Assembly: GCF_000974485.1 (NCBI RefSeq)
Contig: NZ_BBOM01000004.1
Span: 806,001-870,000, forward strand
Source of the DNA: Streptomyces sp. NBRC 109706
GTDB taxonomy: Bacteria > Actinomycetota > Actinomycetes > Streptomycetales > Streptomycetaceae
Length of the DNA stretch: 64,000 nucleotides
Reading direction: 5' to 3'
Made by a program: the position numbers and the translations under genes. Below, in pieces: positions 1 to 8,354 of the stretch. Numbering within the stretch: position 1 is the stretch's first letter; each line of letters starts with the position of its first letter. The notes beneath the pieces were generated by a model, which was not told the origin of the DNA, did no database searches, and worked only from the letters and a program-made list of their open reading frames with translations.

Positions 1-130
1 GCCATGCCGGCAGGATCACCGGCGGCCCGGCGCTACCGATCACAGGAAAAAGGCCGGAACAGGAGCCGAGGATCCGGCCAACTAAGGCCAACTACGGGAA
101 TAAAACAGGTGAGTTGAGTGTTGGCCCGGC

Positions 131-1207
131 GTGACTCACCAAACTGGAGACCCCATCAGGGGCACCGCACAGGGCAGTGCCCCCGTACCGTTGTCCATCC
201 TCGACCTGGCCGCCGTGGGGGACGGGTTCACCACGCGCGACACGCTGCGCGCGTCCACGCGGCTGGCGACGTTAGCCGAGGCGCGCGGTTTCCACCGCTA
301 CTGGGTTGCCGAACACCACTCCATACCGGGCATCTCCAGCAGCAGCCCGGCCGTGATCCTGGGCCATCTCGCCGCCCACACCGAACGCATCCGCCTCGGC
401 TCCGGCGGGGTGATGCTGCCCAACCACCCGCCGCTGGTGGTCGCCGAGCAGTTCGGCACCCTGGAGGCCTACGCCCCCGGCCGGGTCGACCTCGGCCTCG
501 GCCGCGCCGCCGGCACCGGCCCCGGCGCGGCGGCGGCGCTGCGCCGCCCGGGCAACGGCGGCGACTTCGCCGCCGAGGTGCTGGAGCTGATCGCCTTCCT
601 CGACGACGACTTCCCCGAGGGACACCCCTACCGGGATGTGCACGCGGTGCCGGGACCGGTCCAGGGCCCGGGGGAGCGGCCCCAGGTGTGGCTGCTCGGC
701 TCCTCGCCCAACTCGGCTGTGCTGGCCGGCCGGTTGGGGCTGCCGTTCGCCTTCGCGCACCATTTCGCCGCGCACAACACGCTGCCCGCCATCGACGCCT
801 ACCGGGCCAGCTTCCGGCCGTCCCCCACCCTCGCCGAGCCCTATGTGGTGCTCGGCGTCTTCGCGTTCGCCGCCGACGACCCCGCCGAGGCGCGGCGCCA
901 GGCGCTCAGCGGGGCGCTGGTGACCATCCGGTTGCGCGGCGGCCGGCCGACCCTGGTCCCCTCGGGCGAGGCGGCCGAGAAGCACACCTTCACCGACGAG
1001 GACCGGGCGCTGCTCGGCGGCTGGCTCGACAACGCCCTGTACGGGACGGGCGACGAGGTGCGGGCCGGGCTCGACGCGCTGCACAAGCGGACCGGCGCCG
1101 ACGAGCTGATGATCGCGATGAACTCACACGAGCCCGATCTGCGGGTGCGCTCCTATGAGTTGATAGCCGACGCCTACGCGCTGCCGACGCGGACGTCCGG
1201 GTCCTGA
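131..1207 (+). CDS. LLM-class flavin-dependent oxidoreductase (MsnO8-like)
   Basis: A 358-residue luciferase-like monooxygenase of the TIM-barrel LLM class. Such enzymes use reduced FMN or F420 to oxygenate or reduce a small substrate in the cytoplasm. The N-terminal part carries the WVAEHH motif and a run of serines (GISSSSPAVIL, about residues 65-80) followed by RIRLGSGGVMLPNH, all typical of the MsnO8 subgroup. The GTG start at 131 has only a weak upstream GGTGAG, so the start is less certain than the gene. It faces the convergent prephenate dehydrogenase and is the outermost gene of the flavin-rich cluster. The substrate cannot be inferred; reduced flavin could come from the reductases at 2682 or 7818. 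Confidence 0.85.
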   Translation: MTHQTGDPIRGTAQGSAPVPLSILDLAAVGDGFTTRDTLRASTRLATLAEARGFHRYWVAEHHSIPGISSSSPAVILGHLAAHTERIRLGSGGVMLPNHPPLVVAEQFGTLEAYAPGRVDLGLGRAAGTGPGAAAALRRPGNGGDFAAEVLELIAFLDDDFPEGHPYRDVHAVPGPVQGPGERPQVWLLGSSPNSAVLAGRLGLPFAFAHHFAAHNTLPAIDAYRASFRPSPTLAEPYVVLGVFAFAADDPAEARRQALSGALVTIRLRGGRPTLVPSGEAAEKHTFTDEDRALLGGWLDNALYGTGDEVRAGLDALHKRTGADELMIAMNSHEPDLRVRSYELIADAYALPTRTSGS

Positions 1208-1249
1208 CCGCACGGCCAGGGGCCCGGCCGGCGACGGGCGGGCCCCGGC

Positions 1250-2389
1250 TCAACGGGGCGGCGCCCCGCTGGGCTGTGGCTGTTCGGCGCTCGACGGCGG
1301 GCGGTACCGCACCGGCCAGCCGCTGGCCGCGAGATGCTTTCTCAGCGTCTCGGCCGCCACCGGCTCCGCCACGATGAGCGCGGCCAACGCGGCCGGACCG
1401 TCCCCGCCGTGCAGCCGCACCTTCTCGGGACCCACCCCGAACTCGGTGATGTCCAGCAGCAACCGGCCCAGCGCGCCCGGCTGTTCGCCCACCGACACCT
1501 CAAGCGTGGTCGGCACCGCCCAGTCGTCACGGTCGGTCCCGTGCACCGCCGCCCAGCCCTCGCGCCCCCGCGACAGCAGCTCCGTCACCGGGGCCATCGC
1601 CCCGGCGGCGTGCGGATCGCCGAGCGCCACCTCGCGCAGCGCCCGCACCAGGGTCTCCAGATCCTTCGACAGCTCCTCCAGGATCTCGGCCACGGCGCGC
1701 GCGTTCGACCGCAGGATGTCGGTCCACAGCGTCGGCGCGCCCCCGGCGATCCTGGTGACGTCCCGCAGGCCCTGACCGACCAGCTGCCGCACCTCGGGCG
1801 GCGCGGCCCGCAGCCGGCTGGCCATCAACGCGGCCAGCAAGTGCGGGGTATGGGAGACCACGGCGACGGCCCGGTCGTGGTCGTCGGGCTCCATCACCAC
1901 CGGCACCGCCCCGCACAGCGCCACGGCGGCCAGCGCACGGTTGAGGGTGTCGGCCGAGGTGTGCGCGTCCGGCGTCAGCACCCAGGGGCGGCCCTCGAAC
2001 AGCCCGGCCCGCGCGGTCAGCGGCCCCGACCGTTCACTTCCGGCCATCGGATGGCCACCCACATAGTCGGCGCGCTCGGGGGACGCGTGCGCGACGGCCC
2101 GCGCCGTCGCCAGCTTGACGCTGGCCACATCCGTGTAACTCAGTGCCAGCGAACGCCGTTGCTGCTCGCAGAGCACGTCGGCGACGCGGGTGGGCGGCAC
2201 CGCGATCACGGCCAGGTCGACGGGGCCGGGTGGCGGCACCGTCGTTCCCGCGCCGAGCGCGGCGGCGACCCTGGCGGTCGACGCGTCGGCGTCCAGTAGG
2301 TGGACCCGGACCCCGTGCCGGGCCAGGGCCAGGCCCACGGACGTGCCGATGAGCCCCGTTCCCACGATGGCGGCTGTGCGGATCACCAT
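1250..2389 (-). CDS. tyrA: prephenate dehydrogenase (TyrA)
   Basis: A 379-residue NAD-dependent prephenate dehydrogenase, which converts prephenate to 4-hydroxyphenylpyruvate on the tyrosine branch. The Rossmann motif GTGLIG lies at residues 10-15, the substrate-loop motif GGHPMAGSE near residue 100, and an ACT-like regulatory domain (LEVSVGEQPGALGRLLLDI) occupies about residues 295-365. The ATG at 2389 is chosen because an AGAGGAGG ribosome-binding site lies just upstream; the frame stays open further upstream but without family similarity. It is divergent from the flavin reductase at 2682, with a large inverted repeat between them. Its position among monooxygenase genes suggests it feeds 4-hydroxyphenylpyruvate or tyrosine to the cluster, but it could be the housekeeping copy. 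Confidence 0.92.
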   Translation of the reverse strand: MVIRTAAIVGTGLIGTSVGLALARHGVRVHLLDADASTARVAAALGAGTTVPPPGPVDLAVIAVPPTRVADVLCEQQRRSLALSYTDVASVKLATARAVAHASPERADYVGGHPMAGSERSGPLTARAGLFEGRPWVLTPDAHTSADTLNRALAAVALCGAVPVVMEPDDHDRAVAVVSHTPHLLAALMASRLRAAPPEVRQLVGQGLRDVTRIAGGAPTLWTDILRSNARAVAEILEELSKDLETLVRALREVALGDPHAAGAMAPVTELLSRGREGWAAVHGTDRDDWAVPTTLEVSVGEQPGALGRLLLDITEFGVGPEKVRLHGGDGPAALAALIVAEPVAAETLRKHLAASGWPVRYRPPSSAEQPQPSGAPPR

Positions 2390-2681
2390 GCCTCCTCTGA
2401 CCGGGACGGCCGTCCCGTCCGCGACCCCGGCAGTGTCACCGCGCCCGCCGCCGGGATATCCGCCGTGCGCGAACCGCCTGTGGCGCGTTAGCGCACCCGG
2501 CGGTGGCGTGCGCGAACACGCCACAGGCGGTTCGCGGAAGCCACATCCGGACGGTCGGCCGCTCACTAGCTTGTCGACTCGTCGGCGGTCGGGATCGCTC
2601 CGAAGGACCGCTCCGACGGAAACGGTCGCCGCAGGGGCGACACCGGCCGGAACACCCTCTTGCCCTCTTGAAGGAGGAGCC
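2390..2681. promoter_or_regulatory. divergent tyrA / flavin-reductase promoter region
   Basis: This 292-bp space separates two divergently transcribed genes. It contains one large inverted repeat (described separately), and the rest shows no convincing -35/-10 pair by eye. A strong AAGGAGGAG ribosome-binding site precedes the plus-strand gene and GAGGAGG precedes tyrA on the minus strand. Confidence 0.6.
2468..2536. promoter_or_regulatory. 28-bp-arm inverted repeat, putative double operator
   Basis: Arms 2468-2495 and 2509-2536 are inverted copies with 26 of 28 positions matching; the outer 18 bp (2468-2485 against 2519-2536) are perfect. Each arm contains the motif TGTGGCGYGTTMGCGCA (2479-2495 on plus; 2509-2525 on minus). 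A third copy, TGTGGCGCGTTCGCGCA, is at 15782-15798. The core fits or nearly fits the published AdpA consensus TGGCSNGWWY. The longer match suggests a cluster-specific AraC-family protein, such as the one at 15826, as the binder. This is inference. Confidence 0.65.
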
Positions 2682-3221
2682 GTGGAACTTGATCTGCGCG
2701 CGGTGATGCGGCACTTCACCACCGGCGTGGGTGTGGTGAGCACCCATGTCACCGACGCCGACGCACCCGGCGGGCGCCGGCACGACGCCATCACCGTCAA
2801 CTCCCTCGCGCCCGTCTCCGAGGAACCGCCGCTGGTCTCCTTCTGCCTGCGCAACGAGTCGGTGTTCCTCACGGACCTGCTGACCGCCGGCGTCTGGGCG
2901 GTGTCCGTCCTGGACGCCGAGGGCGCCAGGACGGCAGGCCGGCTGGCCAAGCCACGGGAGGCGCGGGCGGAGACCCTGCCGACCCTGCCGACCACCCCCG
3001 GTGCCCACACCGGCGCCCTGATCGTGGACGGGCTCGGCTGGCTGGAATGCGCCACGGTCGAGACCTTCGACGCGGGGGACCACCGGATGGTGATCGGCCG
3101 CGTCCTCGGCAGCGGACTGCGCCCGACCCGCCGGCCGCTGCTGTTCCTGCGCGGCGCGCTGGTGCCGGGGCCCGCGCTGGTCGAGGAGACGGCGGCGGTC
3201 GCCGCCCGTTCGCTCGGCTGA
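2682..3221 (+). CDS. flavin reductase family protein
   Basis: A 179-residue member of the flavin reductase (FMN-binding split-barrel) family, which uses NAD(P)H to supply reduced flavin to two-component monooxygenases. The signature FTTGVGVVSTH near residues 11-21 and TVNSLAPVSEEPPLVSFCL near 40-60 match the family. The GTG start is set by AAGGAGGAG immediately upstream. It resembles the second reductase at 7818 in sequence and length, so the cluster has a paralogous pair. Likely clients are the LLM, StyA-like and acyl-CoA-dehydrogenase-fold oxygenases nearby; which reductase serves which oxygenase cannot be read from sequence. Confidence 0.88.
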   Translation: MELDLRAVMRHFTTGVGVVSTHVTDADAPGGRRHDAITVNSLAPVSEEPPLVSFCLRNESVFLTDLLTAGVWAVSVLDAEGARTAGRLAKPREARAETLPTLPTTPGAHTGALIVDGLGWLECATVETFDAGDHRMVIGRVLGSGLRPTRRPLLFLRGALVPGPALVEETAAVAARSLG

Positions 3222-3306
3222 ACCACCGGCCGGACCACCCGGACCCGCCAGGACACAACGCCCGCCCGTCAGCCGCCCGTTCCGCCGCCCCAAGGAGGCG
3301 TCCTCG

Positions 3307-4821
3307 ATGTCCACCACCCATCCCGCCGGAGACCGGCCGGGGGCCCGGCCCACGGTGCGAACGGCCGCCCTGCGCGCGGCACTTGACGAAGCGGCGGCCA
3401 TCCTGGGCGCCGACCGGACGGTGCTCGCCGACCCGGCCGGCGAGGGCCTCGGCCCGCTCGGGCCCAACACCAGCCTCTTCCGCTCCCGACGGATCGCCGC
3501 CCTGCTCCGCCCGGCCACCGCCGAACAGGCCAGGGCGATCGTGAAGCTCTTCGGCCGCGATCCGGACTCCGGCAGCCTGCACGCGGTCAGCACCGGCCGC
3601 AACTGGGGCCTCGGCTCGGCCGAGCCGGCCACCGACGACACCGTGGTGCTGCACCTGGGCGATCTGGACCGGATACGCGACCTGGACACGGAAGCCGGCT
3701 GGGCGGTCGTCGAACCCGGCGTCACCCAGGGCCGGTTGTCGCAGCGGCTCGCCGGCACCGAGCGGTTGGTGAACGTGACCGTCTCGGCCGCCGAGACCAG
3801 TGTGCTGGGCAACGCCCTGGACCGTGGCGTCGGCCTGCGCGGTCAGCGCACCGAGGAACTGGTGGGCCTTGAGGTGGTGTTGCCGGACGGCGAGCTGGTC
3901 CGCGTCGGCTGGTGGCCGACGTCCGGGCGGCGCGCACCCGTCTACCCGCACGGCCTCGGGCCCGACCCGCTGCGGCTGTTCGTCCAGTCCAACCTGGGCG
4001 TCGTCACGGCCGGCGTGATCCGGCTCGCGCCGCGCCCCGAGGCGCTGCGCGTGGTGCGCCTGACCTTTCCGCGCGCCGTGCTCGGCGCCGCCGTCGACAC
4101 GATCCGGCGCTTCGTCGCACAGGGCCTGACCCGGGGCGTGCCCCGAATCTACGATCCGGCCGCCGGACGCGGATACGCGGGCCCCGAGGGCGAGTTCCTG
4201 GTCCATCTGCCGGTGGACGGCACCCCCGAGGCGGTGCGGGCCCTGGTCGGGATCCTGGCCGACGAGGCGCGGCGCGCCGAACTGTTCAGCGAGATCGCCG
4301 AGGCCGACGCCGACGAGGCGGACGAACCGGTGCGCTCCGTCGCCCGGTTGGTGGAACGCGGCTACGCCGGCGATCCCGATGTCACCGACACCCTCTTCCG
4401 CGTCAAGATGGGCGTCGAGGCCGACGAGGTCGACGCCCGCGCGGGGTTCGTGTTCTTCCTGCCGCTGCTGCCGTTCACCGGCGAGGCCGTCGTCCGGGCC
4501 GACGCCCTGCTGAGCGAGGTGTCCGCCGAGGCGGGCGTGCGGACCTCCGCCACGCTGCATCTGCTCGGCCCCGACCTCATCGACTGCGTCGTGGCGCTGA
4601 AGTTCCCCCGCGACCCGGAGAGCGCCCGCCGGGCCCACCACGCGCTCGATCTGCTCCACACCTCCTTCCACGAGGCGGGATTCGCCCCCTACCGACTCGA
4701 TGTCGCCCACACCGACCGGCGCGACCTCCTCGCCGCCGACCCGGCCGCGCTCGCGCTGACCAGGCGGCTGAAGGCGGCCCTCGACCCCAACCACGCCATC
4801 GCACCAGGCCGTTACCGCTGA
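3307..4821 (+). CDS. FAD-binding oxidoreductase, VAO / 4-cresol dehydrogenase-like
   Basis: A 504-residue flavoprotein of the vanillyl-alcohol oxidase/p-cresol methylhydroxylase superfamily. The PP-loop region has TGRNWGLGS (about residue 100) and SAAETSVLGNALDRGVG (about 160-176). The C-terminus ends LKAALDPNHAIAPGRY, as in 4-cresol dehydrogenase. Family members oxidise the side chain of para-alkylphenols through quinone-methide intermediates. An AAGGAGG site precedes the ATG. With the adjacent tyrA and StyA-like genes this points to a tyrosine-derived phenolic substrate, but that is inference. No cytochrome subunit gene is next to it, so an oxidase mechanism using O2 is possible. Confidence 0.82.
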   Translation: MSTTHPAGDRPGARPTVRTAALRAALDEAAAILGADRTVLADPAGEGLGPLGPNTSLFRSRRIAALLRPATAEQARAIVKLFGRDPDSGSLHAVSTGRNWGLGSAEPATDDTVVLHLGDLDRIRDLDTEAGWAVVEPGVTQGRLSQRLAGTERLVNVTVSAAETSVLGNALDRGVGLRGQRTEELVGLEVVLPDGELVRVGWWPTSGRRAPVYPHGLGPDPLRLFVQSNLGVVTAGVIRLAPRPEALRVVRLTFPRAVLGAAVDTIRRFVAQGLTRGVPRIYDPAAGRGYAGPEGEFLVHLPVDGTPEAVRALVGILADEARRAELFSEIAEADADEADEPVRSVARLVERGYAGDPDVTDTLFRVKMGVEADEVDARAGFVFFLPLLPFTGEAVVRADALLSEVSAEAGVRTSATLHLLGPDLIDCVVALKFPRDPESARRAHHALDLLHTSFHEAGFAPYRLDVAHTDRRDLLAADPAALALTRRLKAALDPNHAIAPGRYR

Positions 4822-4892
4822 TCCGCGGACGTACTACACCGCGTACGTACACCGGGCCGGAGGCCCCCAAGCCCCTGAACACCCCGAAGAGA

Positions 4893-4919
4893 CCTGAGAC
4901 AGCTGAGACACCTGAGACA
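4893..4919. repeat. 9-bp tandem repeat (3 copies)
   Basis: Three consecutive copies of a 9-bp unit (CCTGAGACA, GCTGAGACA, CCTGAGACA) lie directly in front of the ribosome-binding site of the next gene. They may set leader spacing; no function is evident. Confidence 0.7.
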
Positions 4920-4933
4920 GAGGGATGTGCCAG

Positions 4934-6145
4934 ATGGTCACTCAACAGAAGGCGCGGGACTCCCGAGCCGCCGCCCCGACCAGGCCGACCACGGCGGCCG
5001 AGGTGCTGCGCCGGGCCGAGGAGCTGGTGCCGGTGTTGCGCGCGGCATCCGAGGAGATCGAGCGGGCCCGGCAACTGCCCGCCGCCGTGGTGGAGCAGCT
5101 GCGCGACGCCGGGATGTTCCGGATGGGGGTGCCCACCGAACTCGGCGGTCCCGGGCTCGACTCGGTGCAGCAGACGGAGGCGGTGGAGATCCTGGCCCGG
5201 GGCGACTCGTCGGCGGCCTGGTGCGCCATGATCGGCATGGACACCCCGCTGTACGCGGAGTTCCTGCCGGAGTCCGTGGCCCGTGAGGAGCTGGGCGATC
5301 CGGACACCGTGACCGCCGGCCTGATCCTGCCCCTGGGCCGGGCCGAACGGGCGCCGGGCGGCTACCGGGTCACCGGGCGCTGGGGGTTCGGCAGCGGCAT
5401 CACCCACGCCGACTGGGTGGTGGCGGGCTGCTTCGTGTACCGGGCGGGCGAGTTGGAGCCGCGCGAGAACGGCGGCCCGCAGTGGCGGGTGATGATCGCC
5501 CCGCGCGAGCAGTTCGAGGTCATCGACACCTGGCACACCACGGGCCTGGCCGGCAGCGGCAGCAGGGACTACCGGGCGGACGACCTGTTCGTGCCCGAGG
5601 AGCACTCGTTCAGCCTGGGCCAGCCGCGTGTCCCCGGCTCCAACGCCACCCCCGAGACCATCCTGCGCAACATGCCGGGGGTGCCGCTCGGCGTGGCCAG
5701 GGCCGCGCTCGACTGGGTGCGCGAGATGGCGGTGCACCGGGTCGACCGGGCGGCCAACCTGCCCTGGCCGGAGACCTACCGGGTGCAACTGGCCGTCGCC
5801 GAGGCCGAGATGGAGCTGGGCGCGGCACGGCACGCCGTCTACGGCAGCCTCCGCCGGCAGCAGACGTTGCTGGCCGCCGGCGAGGAACTGGGCCCCGACG
5901 AACGGGTGGACACCGTGCTGGCCCGGGTGAACGCGTTCCGCGTCGCGCGGTCCATCGTCGCCCGGCTCTACGATCTGGTGGCCACGGCCGCGATCTACCG
6001 GCCCTCGCCGATGGACCGCTGGCTGCGGGACCTGACGACGATGCGGCAGCATGTCATCGCGCAGGACCAGGTGCTCCAGTCCGCCGGCGCGCATCTGCTG
6101 GGCGGCACTCCGCAGAACCCGTTCAGCCTGGGCATCGTGGCGTGA
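4934..6145 (+). CDS. acyl-CoA dehydrogenase-fold flavin-dependent monooxygenase
   Basis: A 403-residue protein with the acyl-CoA dehydrogenase fold but the sequence character of two-component group D monooxygenases (HsaA, DszC and amine N-hydroxylase relatives), not beta-oxidation enzymes. Visible blocks are the FRMGVPTELGGPG N-terminal helix region, VTGRWGFGSGITHADWV in the middle domain, and WHTTGLAGSGSRDYR. The latter two are typical of reduced-flavin oxygenases. It needs a partner reductase, plausibly 2682 or 7818. ATG 4934 is preferred over ATG 4925 because AGAGGG at 4919-4924 is optimally spaced for it. Its stop overlaps the next start by 4 bp, so the two are translationally coupled. 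Confidence 0.83.
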   Translation: MVTQQKARDSRAAAPTRPTTAAEVLRRAEELVPVLRAASEEIERARQLPAAVVEQLRDAGMFRMGVPTELGGPGLDSVQQTEAVEILARGDSSAAWCAMIGMDTPLYAEFLPESVAREELGDPDTVTAGLILPLGRAERAPGGYRVTGRWGFGSGITHADWVVAGCFVYRAGELEPRENGGPQWRVMIAPREQFEVIDTWHTTGLAGSGSRDYRADDLFVPEEHSFSLGQPRVPGSNATPETILRNMPGVPLGVARAALDWVREMAVHRVDRAANLPWPETYRVQLAVAEAEMELGAARHAVYGSLRRQQTLLAAGEELGPDERVDTVLARVNAFRVARSIVARLYDLVATAAIYRPSPMDRWLRDLTTMRQHVIAQDQVLQSAGAHLLGGTPQNPFSLGIVA

Positions 6146-7821
6146 GCCCGCCGACCACGCGCCTCGACCAGTGGCACGGCCGGCCGTTACCCGTGCGGCC
6201 CGCCGTGCTGGACGGCGGGCCGCAGCCGGAGCCCGAGGTCGCGACCCTGGGGGCGGCCCTGGTGCGGGCCGCCGACACCCTCAACGGGGTGCTGCTCGTG
6301 GACGGCCGCGGGCGGCCGACGCGCCGCACCTACGCCAGGCTGCTGGACGAGGCGGCCCGGGTGCGGGTCGGCCTGCGCTCGGCCGGTGTGCCCGAGGGGG
6401 CCGTCGTGCTGATCAGGGCCGGGAGTTCGGCCGATCTGCTCACCGCCTTCTGGGCCTGTGTGCTCGGCGGCTGGCTCCCGCTGCCGCTGCCCCCTGGCGG
6501 CGGCCGACAGCGGCTGGCCGAGGTGACGGCGACGGTGGGGCCAGCCTGGCTGTTGGGGGAGTCGCCGCCGGGGCCGCCGCCCGAGGGGCTGCGCCCGCTC
6601 GGGCCGGTGCCCGGGCTGCGCGCCTCCACCGCCGACCGCGCGCCCCACGAGGCCGACCCCGAGGCGCCGGCGCTGCTGACCCTCACCTCCGGCAGCTCAG
6701 GACGCCCCAAGGCGGTCGAGCTGACCCACCGCAACATCCTGACCCGGGCCAGGGCCACCGCCCTGGCGCGTGGCCTGGACGACCGCAGCAGAACGCTCAA
6801 CTGGCTGCCGCTGGACCATGTCAGCGGCATCGTGATGTTCCATCTGCGGGATGTGCTGCTCGGCTGCCACCAGGTGCACGCCGACACCGGCTGGGTGCGG
6901 GCCGACCCGCTGCGCTGGCTCGATCTGGCGGCGCGGCACCGGGTCGACACCACCTGGGCGCCCAACCACGCGTTCGCACTGGTCGCCGACCGGCTGGCGG
7001 AGGCGCGCGACCGCACCTGGGACCTGGGCGGGCTGCGCTATGTGATGAACGGCGGGGAGGCGGTCAAGGAACGGGTGGCCCGCCGCTTTCTGACCGCGCT
7101 GGCCCCCTTCGGGCTGCCGGCCGACGCCGTCCATCCGGGCTGGGGCATGCCGGAGACCGCCTCCGGAGTGGTGGACGGCGTGCTGACGCTCCGTCAGGGA
7201 ACGCCGCGCCGCTTCGTCCCGGTCGGCACCCCGCACCCCGGCGTCGAGGCGCGGGTGGTGGGCGACGACGGGCGGGCCGTCGCCGATGGGGTACGCGGCC
7301 GCCTCCAGGTGCGCGGGGCCCCGGTGGCCGGCTGGTACCGGGAGGACGGCGCCCGGCATCCGACGCCTCTGACCGAGGAACGCTGGCTGGTCACCGACGA
7401 TCTCGCCTATGTCGCGGACGGGCAGCTGACCGTGACCGGGCGGGCCGACGACCAGATCCTGCTGGGCGGCGACCACTACCACGGCCATGAGATCGAGGAG
7501 GCCGTCGAGGAGTTGGCGTGCGTCGCCCCGACCCGCACGGTGGCCCGCGCCGTCGGCGGCGAGCTGGCCGTCCTCTTCAGCCCCCGCGCCGGGGTGCCGT
7601 CGGCCGGCGCCGTCCGCCAGGTGCGGGAACGGGTGCGTCGGGGGTTCGGCGCCGAGATCGTCCACCTCAGGGCGGTGCCCGAGGCCGATCTGCCCAGGAC
7701 GGCCACCGGGAAGCTCCCCCGAGCCGCCCTGGCCGCCCTCCTCACCGGCACCACCGGCAGCACCGGCACCAGCAGCAGCACCAGCACCAGTCAGGGGACC
7801 GACGGGAGGAGCCGCAGATGA
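6142..7821 (+). CDS. AMP-dependent acyl/aryl ligase (FAAL-like)
   Basis: A 559-residue adenylate-forming enzyme. Visible core motifs are A3 LTSGSSGRPKAVELTHRN (about residues 180-198), A5 GWGMPET, A7 VTDDLAYV, A8 GRADDQILLGG and the A10 lysine in TATGKLPR near the C-terminus. It activates a carboxylic acid as an acyl- or aryl-AMP for transfer to CoA, a carrier protein or an amine. The GTG start overlaps the upstream stop (GTGA). The last about 25 residues are a Gly/Thr/Ser low-complexity tail. No acyl carrier protein or condensation enzyme lies nearby, so its acceptor is unknown. Confidence 0.86.
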   Translation: MSPPTTRLDQWHGRPLPVRPAVLDGGPQPEPEVATLGAALVRAADTLNGVLLVDGRGRPTRRTYARLLDEAARVRVGLRSAGVPEGAVVLIRAGSSADLLTAFWACVLGGWLPLPLPPGGGRQRLAEVTATVGPAWLLGESPPGPPPEGLRPLGPVPGLRASTADRAPHEADPEAPALLTLTSGSSGRPKAVELTHRNILTRARATALARGLDDRSRTLNWLPLDHVSGIVMFHLRDVLLGCHQVHADTGWVRADPLRWLDLAARHRVDTTWAPNHAFALVADRLAEARDRTWDLGGLRYVMNGGEAVKERVARRFLTALAPFGLPADAVHPGWGMPETASGVVDGVLTLRQGTPRRFVPVGTPHPGVEARVVGDDGRAVADGVRGRLQVRGAPVAGWYREDGARHPTPLTEERWLVTDDLAYVADGQLTVTGRADDQILLGGDHYHGHEIEEAVEELACVAPTRTVARAVGGELAVLFSPRAGVPSAGAVRQVRERVRRGFGAEIVHLRAVPEADLPRTATGKLPRAALAALLTGTTGSTGTSSSTSTSQGTDGRSRR

Positions 7822-8309
7822 CCCTGGACCTGGCCACCACGATGGGCGCCTTCGCCTCGGGGCTCTGTGTGGTGACAACCCATGCGGGACCCGAGGGGGA
7901 GCGCCGACACGACGCGCTGACCACCCGTTCCCTCGCCTCGGTCTCCCTCCAACCGCCCCTGGTCTCCCTGGCGTTGCCCCGTCCCGGTGCCTTTCTCGAC
8001 GATCTGCTGGCCGCCGGGGTGTGGGCCGTCTCGATCCTCGATGTGGCCGGCGACGATCTGGCCGCGGCCTTCGCCGCCGACCGGGAGACCAGGGAACGCG
8101 CCCTGTTGACCTGCGCCGCCGAGCCCGGCCCGAGGACCGGGGCGCTGGTGCTCGACGCGGCCGGCTGGCTGGAGTGCGCCCTGCGCGACCGACGCGACTT
8201 CGGCGACCACACGGTGGTGGTCGGCGAGGTCCTGGCCACCGGCAGCCGACGCCGCAGACCACCCCTGGTGTCGTTCGGCGGCACCCTGCGGACCCTCTCC
8301 GACGACTGA
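7818..8309 (+). CDS. flavin reductase family protein (second copy)
   Basis: A 163-residue split-barrel flavin reductase that starts inside the stop codon of the AMP ligase (ATGA overlap). It has the family motifs MGAFASGLCVVTTH and SLASVSLQPPLVSLAL. It is clearly paralogous to the protein at 2682, including the shared block GAWVLDAAGWLEC-like region (TGALVLDAAGWLEC here, TGALIVDGLGWLEC there). It probably provides FADH2 or FMNH2 to the StyA-like oxygenase at 9394 or the oxygenase at 4934. Coupled translation with the ligase shows it belongs to the same operon. Confidence 0.87.
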   Translation: MTLDLATTMGAFASGLCVVTTHAGPEGERRHDALTTRSLASVSLQPPLVSLALPRPGAFLDDLLAAGVWAVSILDVAGDDLAAAFAADRETRERALLTCAAEPGPRTGALVLDAAGWLECALRDRRDFGDHTVVVGEVLATGSRRRRPPLVSFGGTLRTLSDD

Positions 8310-8354
8310 ACCGACGATCCCGCCCCACACATCTCCCAACTCCCTGGAGGAAGA

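Noticed and set aside
272..1084. Long antisense open frames opposite real genes, such as this one opposite the first LLM gene
   Set aside because: They arise from high GC at third codon positions, have no family motifs or ribosome-binding sites, and mirror well-supported genes.
2390..3256. Upstream extension of prephenate dehydrogenase
   Set aside because: The Rossmann motif and AGAGGAGG site fix the start at 2389; the extension runs through the divergent gene.
4893..4919. CRISPR array (also considered at 17410 and 44758)
   Set aside because: Units are 9 or 15 bp and contiguous without spacers, and no cas gene is present.
5482..6141. N-terminal extension of the AMP ligase
   Set aside because: This part is the +1 frame shadow of the acyl-CoA dehydrogenase-fold gene; the GTGA overlap at 6142 is the real start.
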